From: Cohaesibacter sp. ES.047
Lineage (GTDB): Bacteria; Pseudomonadota; Alphaproteobacteria; Rhizobiales; Cohaesibacteraceae
Reading direction: 5' to 3'
DNA: 64,000 nucleotides
NCBI RefSeq assembly: GCF_900215505.1
Contig: NZ_LT907844.1
Location: forward strand, 2,142,501 to 2,206,500
Under the pieces are notes generated by a model. The model did no database searches. It saw only the letters and a list, made by a program, of their open reading frames with translations, and was not told the DNA's origin. Both the position numbers and the translations under genes were made by a program. Numbering within the stretch: the first letter of the stretch is position 1; the number at the start of each line of letters is the position of its first letter. Of this stretch, positions 46,572 to 55,757 are shown in pieces.

Positions 46572-47315
46572 TCAGAGCAGTCTGCCCCCTGACGCGCTTT
46601 CGGCGATGGCCTGCTCGGCAAGCTCAATCGACGCTGGCGTGCCCACATGCACCCATGTTCCGTCCATGATGATGCCGTAGAGCCTAGCGTCTTCTATGGC
46701 CTTGTCAAACTGCACATTGAGGGAGTGCGGCGTGACGGAAGCACCGTCAAACAGTCTGGGGTGCAGAATGGCCGCGCCACTGTAGACGAAGGGTGAAATC
46801 TCATGCACCTTGCGTCGGCGCAAGCGACCATAGGGATCGAGCAGAAAGTCGCCCCGACCGTTGTATCCCACGGCATCGACTGTGGGAGACAAAAGCAGGA
46901 GGCCGTCCATCACCTTGTCGTCCCAATGGCTGGACAGCAGCGCGAGATTTTCTTTCGAGCCTTCCATCCAGAAGCTGTCCGAGTTGAGCAGATAAAACGG
47001 ATCCTGACCGATGAGGGGCAGGGCCTTGGTGATGCCGCCACCGGTTTCAAGCAAGGCTTCGCGCTCGTCCGAGATGACGATGTCAATGTCCGAGCGCTGG
47101 CGTACATGCACTTCCACGAGATCGGCCAGATAGTGAACATTGATCACGGCACGTCCGACGCCTGCTTTGACAAGCACGGACAAAGCGCGGTCGATCATTG
47201 CTTCCCCGGCTACGGGGATCAGAGGTTTGGGTGTGATAGCGGACAAAGGGCGCATGCGTTTGCCCAGTCCCGCGGCAAGGATCATACCTGTCGCTGGTTG
47301 GCTTGATGAGATCAT
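46572..47315 (-). CDS. Nucleotidyltransferase, MurU-like
   Basis: Sugar-phosphate nucleotidyltransferase, 247 aa. N-terminal MILAAGLGKRMRPLSAITPK with PKPLIPVAG is the nucleotide- and metal-binding signature; LLNSDSFWMEG holds the DxD-like site. In Pseudomonas and Caulobacter, MurU makes UDP-MurNAc from MurNAc-1-phosphate in cell-wall recycling, with the kinase AmgK beside it. Here the next gene upstream on this strand carries an AmgK-like kinase domain, supporting that role, though other substrates are possible. Confidence 0.8.
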   Translation of the reverse strand: MISSSQPATGMILAAGLGKRMRPLSAITPKPLIPVAGEAMIDRALSVLVKAGVGRAVINVHYLADLVEVHVRQRSDIDIVISDEREALLETGGGITKALPLIGQDPFYLLNSDSFWMEGSKENLALLSSHWDDKVMDGLLLLSPTVDAVGYNGRGDFLLDPYGRLRRRKVHEISPFVYSGAAILHPRLFDGASVTPHSLNVQFDKAIEDARLYGIIMDGTWVHVGTPASIELAEQAIAESASGGRLL

Positions 47316-47351
47316 CTCAACAGCCCCTTTCTTCTTATTGGTCTTGGTGAA

Positions 47352-48947
47352 TCAGCCAAGCAAATCGTGGGTGTCATACCAGTCTTTTAAGCCGGACAGA
47401 AGAGGGAGTTCCAATACCTTGCAAAGATACTTAAGACTGCGGGGGACATGCTCAAGATAGCCCGTCCGTCCGGCAAGATCCGCGGCCCGAGCAAAGGCCC
47501 CGAGATTCTTTGAAATCCGTTGTGCAGCTGCCAGACAATAGGTCTGTTTGAACTCCGCGGTCTGAAGATCGTCCAGATTGCGAAGCGAAACATAGTGCGC
47601 GAACATCAGGTCCTGCAGATCATCAGGGATCGTTACCCGGGCATCCAGTGCCAAAGCGGAAAGGTCATAGGCGGTCGGGCCGATGAGACAGTCTTGAAAA
47701 TCGATGAAGCCAATGGCCCCGGGCCGGTGCCCTTCACCCAGCCAGAAACAGTTGGGATCCTGAACATCGCGCAGCACAAGAGACCGCTCGCTGTCGACAA
47801 GAAGGGTCAGAAGCGGCTGCCACAAGGCATGAAAATCGTGCCGCTCCACCTCCGGGCACGGGGCTCTATGCGTGTGTGGCCAGTAGAAATCGAGAAAGAC
47901 ATCAAGCTCGACCTTGAAGGCCTCCAGATCGTAACGGGGCAGAACATGCCTGCCACCTGCCCCGTCAAACGCATTGGGAATTGTCTTGTCATGCAGTTGG
48001 GCGAGGCATTTCACGACGGCCAGATATCGCTCATCAATCGGATTGCCGTCGCTACCGGTCAGACGCTCGGTACCGAAATCCTCCCACAACAAAAGCCCTG
48101 CATCAAGATCGAAGCCATAGATGTCCGGCACACGCAAACCCAGATGATCAAGCCCTTCCGTGATTGTTACCACCGGCGGCAGATCGGTCACCCGGTGGGC
48201 AACCGTGTCATAAAGGCGCCCGTCGGGAAGCTCTGGCCCCGGTTGGCGGGCGGGCATGTCCATCAGAATGGCCGACTGTGCGGAAGGGGCCTTCTCGTCC
48301 GGGTTTGTTGCTAGGGGCTGCCCATCTGGATCAAGGGCCAGCCGCGTCACCCGGTCGTAGCTGCGGGGGGAAAGATCACCATCAATGGGTTTCAGAAGGG
48401 CCTCGCTCCATCCTCTGCAGTTGAGGAGTTTGCGTTTCTGTCCCAAGCGTTCAAGACGCTGCTGCCAAACAGGAGTGCCCGACATGATCAGGCGTCTTTC
48501 GCCGACGTTCTCGGTGGTCTCGATTGTGATCCACAGGGCATCAGACGGCATCAGGTCCTTTGCCCGCTCGGGCCATTCCACCAAAGCCGCACCCGTGAGC
48601 CAGCTTTCCTCAAAGCCGATTTCGTAGAGCTCCTCAAAATCCCCGACCCGGTAGAGATCGAAATGGCTGATTTCGAAATCCTCGTAATCATAGGTCTGAA
48701 CCAGAGTGAATGTAGGGCTGGGAACTTCCAGAAAAGGATCATCGGCCTTCGCGCGCAACAGGGCGCGCGCAAAGGTGCTCTTGCCGGCACCAAGATCGCC
48801 ATCAAGCGCGACCACATCCCCTTGCTTGAGGATCCGCGCCAGATCTGCGGCAAGAGCCATGCTGGCTGCTTCGGTCAGCCGTTCGAAATGCAGCGGCCAT
48901 GATGAAACCCTCAGAGCGTGATGATCGGCATGGGGGGGTATGGGCAT
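47352..48947 (-). CDS. tsaE: TsaE-phosphotransferase fusion
   Basis: 531 aa. Residues about 15-160 are TsaE, the ATPase of the tRNA t6A37 complex: Walker A GDLGAGKSTFARALLRA at 50-66, then PSPTFTLVQTYDYEDFEISH and FDLYRV. From about 195 the protein is an aminoglycoside-phosphotransferase-like kinase with GFIDFQDCLIGPTAYDLSAL, whose Asp is the metal ligand, and VLRDVQDPNCFWLG as catalytic loop. This half resembles AmgK, the MurNAc/GlcNAc anomeric kinase. The fusion is common in rhizobia. Confidence 0.88.
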   Translation of the reverse strand: MPIPPHADHHALRVSSWPLHFERLTEAASMALAADLARILKQGDVVALDGDLGAGKSTFARALLRAKADDPFLEVPSPTFTLVQTYDYEDFEISHFDLYRVGDFEELYEIGFEESWLTGAALVEWPERAKDLMPSDALWITIETTENVGERRLIMSGTPVWQQRLERLGQKRKLLNCRGWSEALLKPIDGDLSPRSYDRVTRLALDPDGQPLATNPDEKAPSAQSAILMDMPARQPGPELPDGRLYDTVAHRVTDLPPVVTITEGLDHLGLRVPDIYGFDLDAGLLLWEDFGTERLTGSDGNPIDERYLAVVKCLAQLHDKTIPNAFDGAGGRHVLPRYDLEAFKVELDVFLDFYWPHTHRAPCPEVERHDFHALWQPLLTLLVDSERSLVLRDVQDPNCFWLGEGHRPGAIGFIDFQDCLIGPTAYDLSALALDARVTIPDDLQDLMFAHYVSLRNLDDLQTAEFKQTYCLAAAQRISKNLGAFARAADLAGRTGYLEHVPRSLKYLCKVLELPLLSGLKDWYDTHDLLG

Positions 48948-49136
48948 TGTCTCGTGAACATCCTCTGCTGGGCATCCTGCAACCGTGCCAAGAAGGGAAT
49001 GGCATGGGATCGGGAAAGCCTTGCGACGGAGTGTATCCGCAGCGCACTGCGGGTCAAGAAAGAACTGGAGGGCTTGGGAGCTTATGCGGTCGTGATGCGA
49101 TCTTGGGAACGAGTTTGAAGAGAGATGGGTGAGGGG

Positions 49137-51773
49137 CTATTCGGCCGCTTCTTCGCTGGCCGGGCTTACGATTTTGGCCTCGATGGGAAAGCTGCAGGTC
49201 ACTTGCGTGCCGTCCCCCTCCTTGCTCTCGATGTGGATTGAGCCGCCATGCAACTCGACGAAGCTCTTGACGATGGATAGGCCGAGACCGGCGCCGCGGC
49301 GGCTGGAGCCGGATTTGCGGCTCTCGAAGCGGTCGAAGGCGGTTTCCAGATAGTCATTGGGAATGCCGCATCCCTGATCGGTCACCGTAAAGGTGATGTC
49401 GGTATTGTCCCGGTCCGCAACCACGAAAATCGAGGAATGATCCTCCGAGAAGGCGATTGCATTGGAGATCAGATTGAAGAGCACCTGACGAACGCGTTTG
49501 GGATCACCGACGAACTCACCCATATTCTCGGCGACAGAGATATCGAGTTTGATGTTGCGTTCTGCAAGCCGATCCTGCAGCCCTTCAGCTGCGGCGCGAA
49601 TGGAATCGACCGGGTCCACCTGTGCCAGTTCAAGCGCCATGATGCCCGCATCGATGGTGGCAAGGTCGAGAATGTCATTGACGATGGCGAGCAGGGACGA
49701 ACTCGATTTCATGATGTGGTCGGTGTATTCGCGCTGGCGCTCGTTGAGTGCGCCGAATGCCTCGCTCGTCAGAAGCTCGGTGAAGCCGATGATGTTGGTC
49801 AGTGGCGAGCGCAGCTCGTAGGATACATGCTGGATGAAGGTGTTCTTGAGATGATCGGCCGCGAGCAGGGCTTCGTTTCGATCCTGCAGCCCTTGCGCGA
49901 CCGTGACGTTGTCGGTCACGTCGACGAAGGTGATCATCGTCGCACCATCAGGCAGTGGAATGGAGGCGAAATCGAGGTAGCGCCCGTCGTTGCATTCCAT
50001 GCGTCCCTCGGTGCTGCGGCGGGCATCGTTGAAATCGACAACGCAGGCCTTGAGCTTGTCCCAGACGTCCTGATCCTGAAATTTCTTGCGGCAGCGTTCA
50101 AGCACGGCAGAAACATGGGGCTGTCCGTTGAGCAACTCGTCTTCAATTTCCCATAGGCGGGTGAAGGCCGGGTTGTAGACCCTCAGACGCCCGTCCGAGC
50201 CGAACACCACCACGCCGTCGTTGAGATGGTCGAGGGTTTCGCGCTGCATTTGGAACAGAAGTTTGTAGCGTTTTTCCAATTCGAGCTGCTCGGTCACATT
50301 CTCGAACAGATAGGTCACTCCCCCATCCGGATTGGGAGTGGAGACGGCCCGCAGGGATTGCCCGTCGGGCAGGTGCCACCAGTCTTCGCGCATGCCGACT
50401 TCGCGGTAGGACGCCAGATGCTCGGCTTTCCATCTATGGAAATCGGCCTGCTCGGGCAGACAACGGTTGGTGCGCATCCGATCAAGCACAGTGCTCTCGT
50501 TCGGATGTGTCTCAAGGAACCGCATATCCAGCTTGAACTGCACCGCATAGGCCGCATTGTAATATTGCAGCTGACGGTTGGAGTCATAAATGGCGACCGG
50601 GGTTGTCAGCTGATCCATCGTGCTGGTGTGGAAGGCCTGCATCCGTTCGAGGGTCTTTTCTGCGCTCTCGATCGAGGATACATCCGTCGCAATGCCGACC
50701 TGGCCTTCCTTGGCCTGCACATCGACCACGTCAAAGATCTGTCGCTTGCCTGCGACAATGACCGGAAGACGGTTGACGGTGGAGGCAGCGCCCGCAGTCT
50801 GTTCGCGTGCCTGCTGCACAGAGTCCCTGCCGCGCTGATCGAGCAGTTCGGTCTGGGCATCAAGAACCGCTTCGATGCTTTCTTCCTCGACCGCTTCCTG
50901 ATAGGCGCGATTGACCCAGCTGAGCTGGCCGTACTCGTCGCGGGACCAGACCGGCATCGGCATTTCATCCAGCAGGCTGCGCATGCGGGCGAGTTCGTTG
51001 GCGTGACGGGTGGCTTCGAACTCCAGCTGCGCCCGGTCGAGATCATCTCCCTCAAGCGTACGAAGCTGCAAAAGAGCCCTCGACCCGGATGTGCGGCCCT
51101 TGAACTCGACAAAGCCACCATTGAGGGTTTGAGCAACCAGCAAAAAGCGTTGCCCCGTGCTGCGCAAGCGGTCGATCGCCTCTTCGATTTGCTGGGCGCA
51201 TTCGACCTCGAGCCATGTGCCGAAAGCAAGGATGCCAAGGCCATGCGGTAGGGTCGCGTCCTGCGTGTTGAGATTACCATGCAGTTGCGGGACGTCTGTG
51301 CGTCCCTGCCAGATTATCAGCATCTGGTCCGATGCATTGAGCAGGCTCTCTGACTGATCAAGCTTGGCTTGCAGGGTCTGGAGGGCCAGATTGGCAGCAA
51401 GCAGGTTTTCCCGCGACCTGCGGCGTTCACGCATGAAGCCGAACCCGGCGACCAATACGAAGATCGTCAGGGCGCACAGAAGCGACATAATGAGCAATTG
51501 ACTGACGACAGAGGGTTCTTCAAACGGCAGATTGAGCAATTCGGCTGTCCCGGAAACAATCTCGGGAACGGCCGGAAGGCCTGTCAAAGTCTCGATCTGT
51601 GCCTGGCTTTGCGATACGCCCAGAGTGAACGCCGTGATGAAAGCGGGGGCAGCGATGAGCCGGGAGCGAAGCGCTGGGATCAAGGGGCAGATACCCCGCA
51701 GCAGAACCCGTCTGGAAATGTCTTTGGGGTGTGATGAATCCATGTTTCCGAACAGGCCGTGTTTCGGCATCAT
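49137..51773 (-). CDS. divL: DivL-like PAS kinase with Tyr at the phospho-acceptor site
   Basis: 878 aa. A transmembrane segment lies at about residues 88-108; PAS-like repeats follow; then HisKA and ATPase domains. The H-box reads FIQHVSYELRSPLTNIIGF: Tyr652 replaces the usual His, the hallmark of DivL, which controls CckA and the cell cycle in Caulobacter. The ATP site is intact: NLISNAIAF, DQGCGIP, GAGLGLSIVKSF. ATG 51773 follows GGAAAGGACGAGC; an upstream start at 51905 is less likely. Neighbours tsaE and ahcY are those of rhizobial divL. Confidence 0.88.
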   Translation of the reverse strand: MMPKHGLFGNMDSSHPKDISRRVLLRGICPLIPALRSRLIAAPAFITAFTLGVSQSQAQIETLTGLPAVPEIVSGTAELLNLPFEEPSVVSQLLIMSLLCALTIFVLVAGFGFMRERRRSRENLLAANLALQTLQAKLDQSESLLNASDQMLIIWQGRTDVPQLHGNLNTQDATLPHGLGILAFGTWLEVECAQQIEEAIDRLRSTGQRFLLVAQTLNGGFVEFKGRTSGSRALLQLRTLEGDDLDRAQLEFEATRHANELARMRSLLDEMPMPVWSRDEYGQLSWVNRAYQEAVEEESIEAVLDAQTELLDQRGRDSVQQAREQTAGAASTVNRLPVIVAGKRQIFDVVDVQAKEGQVGIATDVSSIESAEKTLERMQAFHTSTMDQLTTPVAIYDSNRQLQYYNAAYAVQFKLDMRFLETHPNESTVLDRMRTNRCLPEQADFHRWKAEHLASYREVGMREDWWHLPDGQSLRAVSTPNPDGGVTYLFENVTEQLELEKRYKLLFQMQRETLDHLNDGVVVFGSDGRLRVYNPAFTRLWEIEDELLNGQPHVSAVLERCRKKFQDQDVWDKLKACVVDFNDARRSTEGRMECNDGRYLDFASIPLPDGATMITFVDVTDNVTVAQGLQDRNEALLAADHLKNTFIQHVSYELRSPLTNIIGFTELLTSEAFGALNERQREYTDHIMKSSSSLLAIVNDILDLATIDAGIMALELAQVDPVDSIRAAAEGLQDRLAERNIKLDISVAENMGEFVGDPKRVRQVLFNLISNAIAFSEDHSSIFVVADRDNTDITFTVTDQGCGIPNDYLETAFDRFESRKSGSSRRGAGLGLSIVKSFVELHGGSIHIESKEGDGTQVTCSFPIEAKIVSPASEEAAE

Positions 51774-52155
51774 GCTCGTCCTTTCCGCCGCTTGATTGCT
51801 TCTTTGCAGAGGCAATCCACTCTCGTTTTTGTTCTTGCAATGCCGCTCGCTACTGCCCCGTCGAGCGACATGTCCCAAGGTTTTCCGTCCGGCGACAGGT
51901 CTCAAGCCGATTTGATGGCGTCATGCTTGGAGCACTCAAGACAAATGGTCAAAGACCAGCAATCCTTGAAAGACTCCTTCCTCGGCTCCTGAAAACCCCA
52001 TTCAGGAGATATGCCTTGGGCACAACGCAACGAATACTGCTTGAAACTACGCCTGTGCGACTGGCTCCGGGGCCTCCTCCGGTACCAATCGAATCACTTT
52101 ACATTAACCTCTCGCGGACTCGGGAAGAAGAGTCTGTATAAAAATTCATATAAAA
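51774..52155. other. Gap between divL and ahcY terminator
   Basis: About 380 bases with no supported gene. It should contain the divL promoter on the - strand. ORFs here are antisense or out-of-frame shadows. Confidence 0.45.
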
Positions 52156-52189
52156 AACGCGCCCTTTTCACCGAGAAAAGGAGCGCGTT
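52156..52189 (-). terminator. Terminator of ahcY
   Basis: AACGCGCCCTTTTC pairs with GAAAAGGAGCGCGTT around ACCGA, with two small mismatches. On the - strand it ends in six T, 75 bases after the ahcY stop. Strong intrinsic terminator. Confidence 0.88.
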
Positions 52190-52264
52190 CATTTCGTCTG
52201 ATATGGAGTGACGAGCCAACCCATTGGTTTTCCGTCATTCCTTAAGATCCGGTTAACAAATTGC

Positions 52265-53656
52265 CTAGTAGCGATAATGTTCCGGTTTGAAAGGTCCTTC
52301 CACAGGCACGCCGATATAGTCGGCCTGATCCTTGTTCAGCTGGGTCAGTTTCACACCGAGCTTTTCGAGGTGAAGCATCGCGACCTTCTCGTCGAGAGCC
52401 TTGGGCAGAACATAGACGTCATTGTTGTAATTGCTGTGGTTTTTGAAGAGCTCGATCTGAGCCAGCGTCTGGTTGGTGAAGCTGGCCGACATCACAAAGG
52501 ACGGATGACCCGTTGCACAGCCAAGGTTCACGAGGCGACCCTCTGCCAGAACGATGATGCGTTTTCCATCAGGGAATTCGACCTCGTCCACCTGCGGCTT
52601 CACATTGTGCCATGCAAGGTTCTTGAGCGCCCCGATCTGGATTTCACTGTCGAAGTGGCCAATGTTGCAGACGATGGCGCGATCCTTCATGCCGCGCATG
52701 TGCTCAATGGTAATGACGTCCTTGTTGCCGGTGGTAGTCACGAAGATGTCACCCTGCGGCACGGCGTCTTCCATCGTGGTCACTTCATAACCCTGCATCG
52801 CGGCCTGCAATGCGCAGATCGGATCGATTTCGGTGACCAGAACGCGGGCACCCTGAGAGCGCATCGATTCAGCAGATCCCTTGCCCACGTCACCAAAGCC
52901 GGCAACCACGGCTACCTTGCCCGAGATCATCACGTCGGTTGCGCGCTTGACGCCATCCACGAGGGACTCGCGGCAGCCATAAAGGTTGTCGAACTTGGAT
53001 TTGGTGACGGAGTCGTTGACGTTGATCGCCGGGAAGGGCAGATCGCCAGCCTTGGCCAGATGGTAGAGGCGATGAACGCCTGTGGTTGTTTCCTCGGACA
53101 CGCCCAGAATGCCGTCACGGATCTTGGTGAACCAGCCCGGCGTTTCTTTGGCGCGTTTAAGGATCTGTGCCTTGACGACTTCTTCTTCCTCGTTTTCCGG
53201 GTTCGGGATGATTTCCTCGCCCGCATCGACCTTGGCACCAAGCAACACATACATGGTCGCGTCGCCACCATCATCAAGGATCAAGTTCGGACCGTCCCCA
53301 TCGGGCCAGTCGAAAATGCGGTCGACATAGGCCCAGTAATCTTCAAGGCTCTCGCCTTTGACGGCATAGACCGGAGTTCCTGTGGCTGCGATAGCAGCGG
53401 CTGCATGGTCCTGTGTGGAGAAGATGTTGCAGGTCGCCCAGCGCACTTCTGCGCCAAGAGCCTGAAGCGTTTCGATCAGAACGGCGGTCTGAATGGTCAT
53501 GTGCAGGGAGCCGGTGATGCGTGCGCCCTTGAGCGGCTGCGTCGGACCATATTCGGCGCGGGTTTGCATGAGACCGGGCATTTCGGTCTCGGCGATGGCA
53601 ATTTCCTTGCGTCCCCAATCGGCGAGGGACAGATCTTTGACGACATAATCGGCCAT
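52265..53656 (-). CDS. ahcY: Adenosylhomocysteinase
   Basis: Splits S-adenosylhomocysteine into adenosine and homocysteine, clearing the product of methylation. 463 aa, usual length. NAD-binding motif [20 protein letters not shown], the segment [20 protein letters not shown], and C-terminal [13 protein letters not shown] are all canonical. It is transcribed alone, toward its own terminator. About 140 bases upstream lies a dyad that might be an operator. Confidence 0.97.
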   Translation of the reverse strand: MADYVVKDLSLADWGRKEIAIAETEMPGLMQTRAEYGPTQPLKGARITGSLHMTIQTAVLIETLQALGAEVRWATCNIFSTQDHAAAAIAATGTPVYAVKGESLEDYWAYVDRIFDWPDGDGPNLILDDGGDATMYVLLGAKVDAGEEIIPNPENEEEEVVKAQILKRAKETPGWFTKIRDGILGVSEETTTGVHRLYHLAKAGDLPFPAINVNDSVTKSKFDNLYGCRESLVDGVKRATDVMISGKVAVVAGFGDVGKGSAESMRSQGARVLVTEIDPICALQAAMQGYEVTTMEDAVPQGDIFVTTTGNKDVITIEHMRGMKDRAIVCNIGHFDSEIQIGALKNLAWHNVKPQVDEVEFPDGKRIIVLAEGRLVNLGCATGHPSFVMSASFTNQTLAQIELFKNHSNYNNDVYVLPKALDEKVAMLHLEKLGVKLTQLNKDQADYIGVPVEGPFKPEHYRY

Positions 53657-54059
53657 GGTGAATCCTCAATTCTCGGAGCCAGATACATGGTGTATCGGCT
53701 GTTTTGTCTCGATTTGTCGGGCGACAATAGGATTGATTGCCGCCCTGTGAGAGTTTGACCCAGCTATACCTTGCCATAAGGCGTAAAGCAATAAGGATAT
53801 AAACAATTCTTTATATCAAAGCCTGGAAACGTCAGGCAAGCTTACCAAAGGGTTACGCTGATCCTTGACTTGTTCATTCTTGGCTTTACGAAGGATGGGG
53901 GGCATGTCAGATCATGAAAAGACAAAGCGGGCGTGTTGATAAGACCGGGTTGGTCACATTTTGGCAGTATGACCACCGTAAGTGCTCGCACATGGATCTG
54001 ATCGCCCGTAAACTAGGACAGTCAATCTGAGCCAAGTAGACATAGAAGGAGAAGGTGCA
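53657..54059. promoter_or_regulatory. Divergent intergenic region, ahcY and SDR gene
   Basis: 403 bases holding promoters for ahcY (-) and the SDR gene (+). A short hairpin GATACA-CCA-TGTATC lies at about 53685-53699 in the ahcY leader, and a longer dyad at 53796-53817. No SAM or SAH riboswitch core was recognised. Confidence 0.45.
53796..53817. promoter_or_regulatory. Dyad upstream of ahcY, candidate operator
   Basis: GATATAAA (53796-53803) and TTTATATC (53810-53817) form a perfect 8-base dyad with a 6-base spacer. The size and AT-rich symmetry suit an ArsR- or TetR-type operator; a SahR/SamR-like regulator of methionine-cycle genes is one idea but not shown. Confidence 0.4.
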
Positions 54060-54755
54060 ATGAAACAGTGCGTGATCACCGGCAGCAATCGTGGCGTAGG
54101 CTTTGAATTGGTCCGATCTTACCTGTCTCGCGGGGATTGGCACGTTCATGCCTGCTGCCGGGAGCCGGAAAAAGCTGACGCCCTGCGCGAGCTTGTGACC
54201 GGCAGTCTTGGCCGCATCACGCTGCACAGCCTTGAGGTCACCGATCCCGCCTCTGTCGAGAAACTCGCCAACGATCTGTCCGATGCCCCTATCGATCTCT
54301 TGATCAACAACGCCGGTATCATGGGGGGCGACCATCAGGAATTGGACAACATGGATTTCGAGGCATGGGCCGAGGCTTTCGCGGTGAACGCCATCGCTCC
54401 CTTCCGGGTCGCTCAGGCACTCCTGCCAGCCTTGCGGCGGGCGTCCGGTGCAAAAATCGCCACCATCTCAAGCCAGTTGGGCGCGCTCAACTACAAGAGT
54501 ACCAACCGATATGCCTATTGTTCCTCCAAGGCGGCGGTCAACAAGACCATGCGGATCATGGCCGAACAGTTGCGCGATGACGAGATCACCTGCGTCCTCT
54601 TTCATCCCGGTTGGGTGAAAACCGACATGGGTGGGCAAAATGCCGAGCTCCATGCCGATGAGAGCGCCGGCGGGATTGCCCGAACCCTTGAGCGCCTGAC
54701 GCTTGCTGACACGGGGTGCTTCTTCAAGTGGAACGGCGAGCCGCACGTATGGTGA
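54060..54755 (+). CDS. Short-chain dehydrogenase/reductase (C-factor-like)
   Basis: 231 aa SDR. Cofactor motif TGSNRGVGFELVRSYLSRG at about residues 6-24, NNAGIMGG, then AKIATISSQLGA and the catalytic YAYCSSKAAVNK (Tyr and Lys). The early LINNAGIM and late HPGWVKTDMGG resemble CsgA/C-factor SDRs. Substrate unknown. GGAGAAGG precedes the ATG. The DUF218 gene follows after 4 bases. Confidence 0.88.
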   Translation: MKQCVITGSNRGVGFELVRSYLSRGDWHVHACCREPEKADALRELVTGSLGRITLHSLEVTDPASVEKLANDLSDAPIDLLINNAGIMGGDHQELDNMDFEAWAEAFAVNAIAPFRVAQALLPALRRASGAKIATISSQLGALNYKSTNRYAYCSSKAAVNKTMRIMAEQLRDDEITCVLFHPGWVKTDMGGQNAELHADESAGGIARTLERLTLADTGCFFKWNGEPHVW

Positions 54756-54759
54756 TCCT

Positions 54760-55557
54760 GTGATCGGGACTGTGTTTTTTGTTGTCTCCAAGATAGTCGG
54801 CCTGATGCTGCTGGTTGAAAGCTGGTTGGTGTTGGGCATGGCTATAGGCCTCATCTGTCTGTGGGGCGGCCGATTGATGGCCGCCCGGATCCTGTTTGGC
54901 GGCACGCTCCTGTTGTTGCTCGCGGTGCTCTCGCCCCTCACGGATATCGCGCTCTATCAGTTGGAAAAAGCCTATCCGGTCAACCCAGTTCTTTCTGGTG
55001 TCGAACCAATTCACGGCATCATTTCTCTGGGTGGGAGCACCATCCCCCACAATACCGATGTCTGGCAGCAGACCGAGATCAACGAGGCGGGGGAGCGGAT
55101 CACCGAAACCATGCGTCTGGCAACAAAATTGCCTAAGGTAAAAGTCCTGCTGACAGGGGGGAGTGCCACTCCCGTCAACATGCTGATCAAGCAAAAGGTC
55201 AGGAGCGAAGCTGAGATGACCGGAGATCTCATGGTGGACATGGGGCTTGATCGGACGCGTCTCATGCTCGAGACAAAGGCGCGCAACACGGCGGAAAACG
55301 CCACCCTGAGCGCGGCGCTTGTTGGCATGGATACCAAACGCCGCTGGATCCTTGTGACCAGCGCATTCCATATGTCCCGCGCCATGCAGAGCTTTCAAAA
55401 GGCTGGGTTTGTCGATCTGCTTGCCTATCCGGTGGACCATCGCACTGACCCGGCGAACTTCGTCAGCGACTGGTATCCAGCTGGCAAGATCAACCGTGCC
55501 AACACCACTATCAAGGAGTTGGTCGGGCTCGTCATCTACAGCTTGACCGGGCGTTGA
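54760..55557 (+). CDS. DUF218 (YdcF/SanA-like) membrane protein
   Basis: About 265 aa from GTG 54760, which lies 4 bases after the SDR stop. N-terminal hydrophobic segments (FFVVSKIVGLMLLVESWLVL and the next one) precede a DUF218 domain: GIISLGGSTIP, VKVLLTGGSAT, RTRLMLETKARNTAENA, and ILVTSAFHMSRAMQSFQKAG. Proteins of this class affect envelope permeability or cell-wall growth; the exact reaction is not known. A start at 54703 or 54805 cannot be ruled out. Confidence 0.82.
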   Translation: MIGTVFFVVSKIVGLMLLVESWLVLGMAIGLICLWGGRLMAARILFGGTLLLLLAVLSPLTDIALYQLEKAYPVNPVLSGVEPIHGIISLGGSTIPHNTDVWQQTEINEAGERITETMRLATKLPKVKVLLTGGSATPVNMLIKQKVRSEAEMTGDLMVDMGLDRTRLMLETKARNTAENATLSAALVGMDTKRRWILVTSAFHMSRAMQSFQKAGFVDLLAYPVDHRTDPANFVSDWYPAGKINRANTTIKELVGLVIYSLTGR

Positions 55558-55757
55558 TACAGCCCTTTCGAACGCACACTTTCTTAACCACGGCATTTTG
55601 AATTTTATTAAACATACCTTGTAACCAAATCTTTCTGAAGATTCGGCTATTCTGGACAGGGATATTTCAACGCGCGTGCAGTTTCGAAATTTGCGGCTTT
55701 TCGGTCAGCTGTTTCGCCAAGAGAATCGCCGGACGGGCGATTTCAGAGTAAGTGTGA

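Noticed and set aside
52208-53758. A 516-aa open frame opposite ahcY
   Set aside because: Antisense shadow of ahcY, which has every family motif on the other strand.
53657-53800. A SAM or SAH riboswitch before ahcY
   Set aside because: Only small hairpins and a dyad were found; no conserved core of these riboswitches was recognised.
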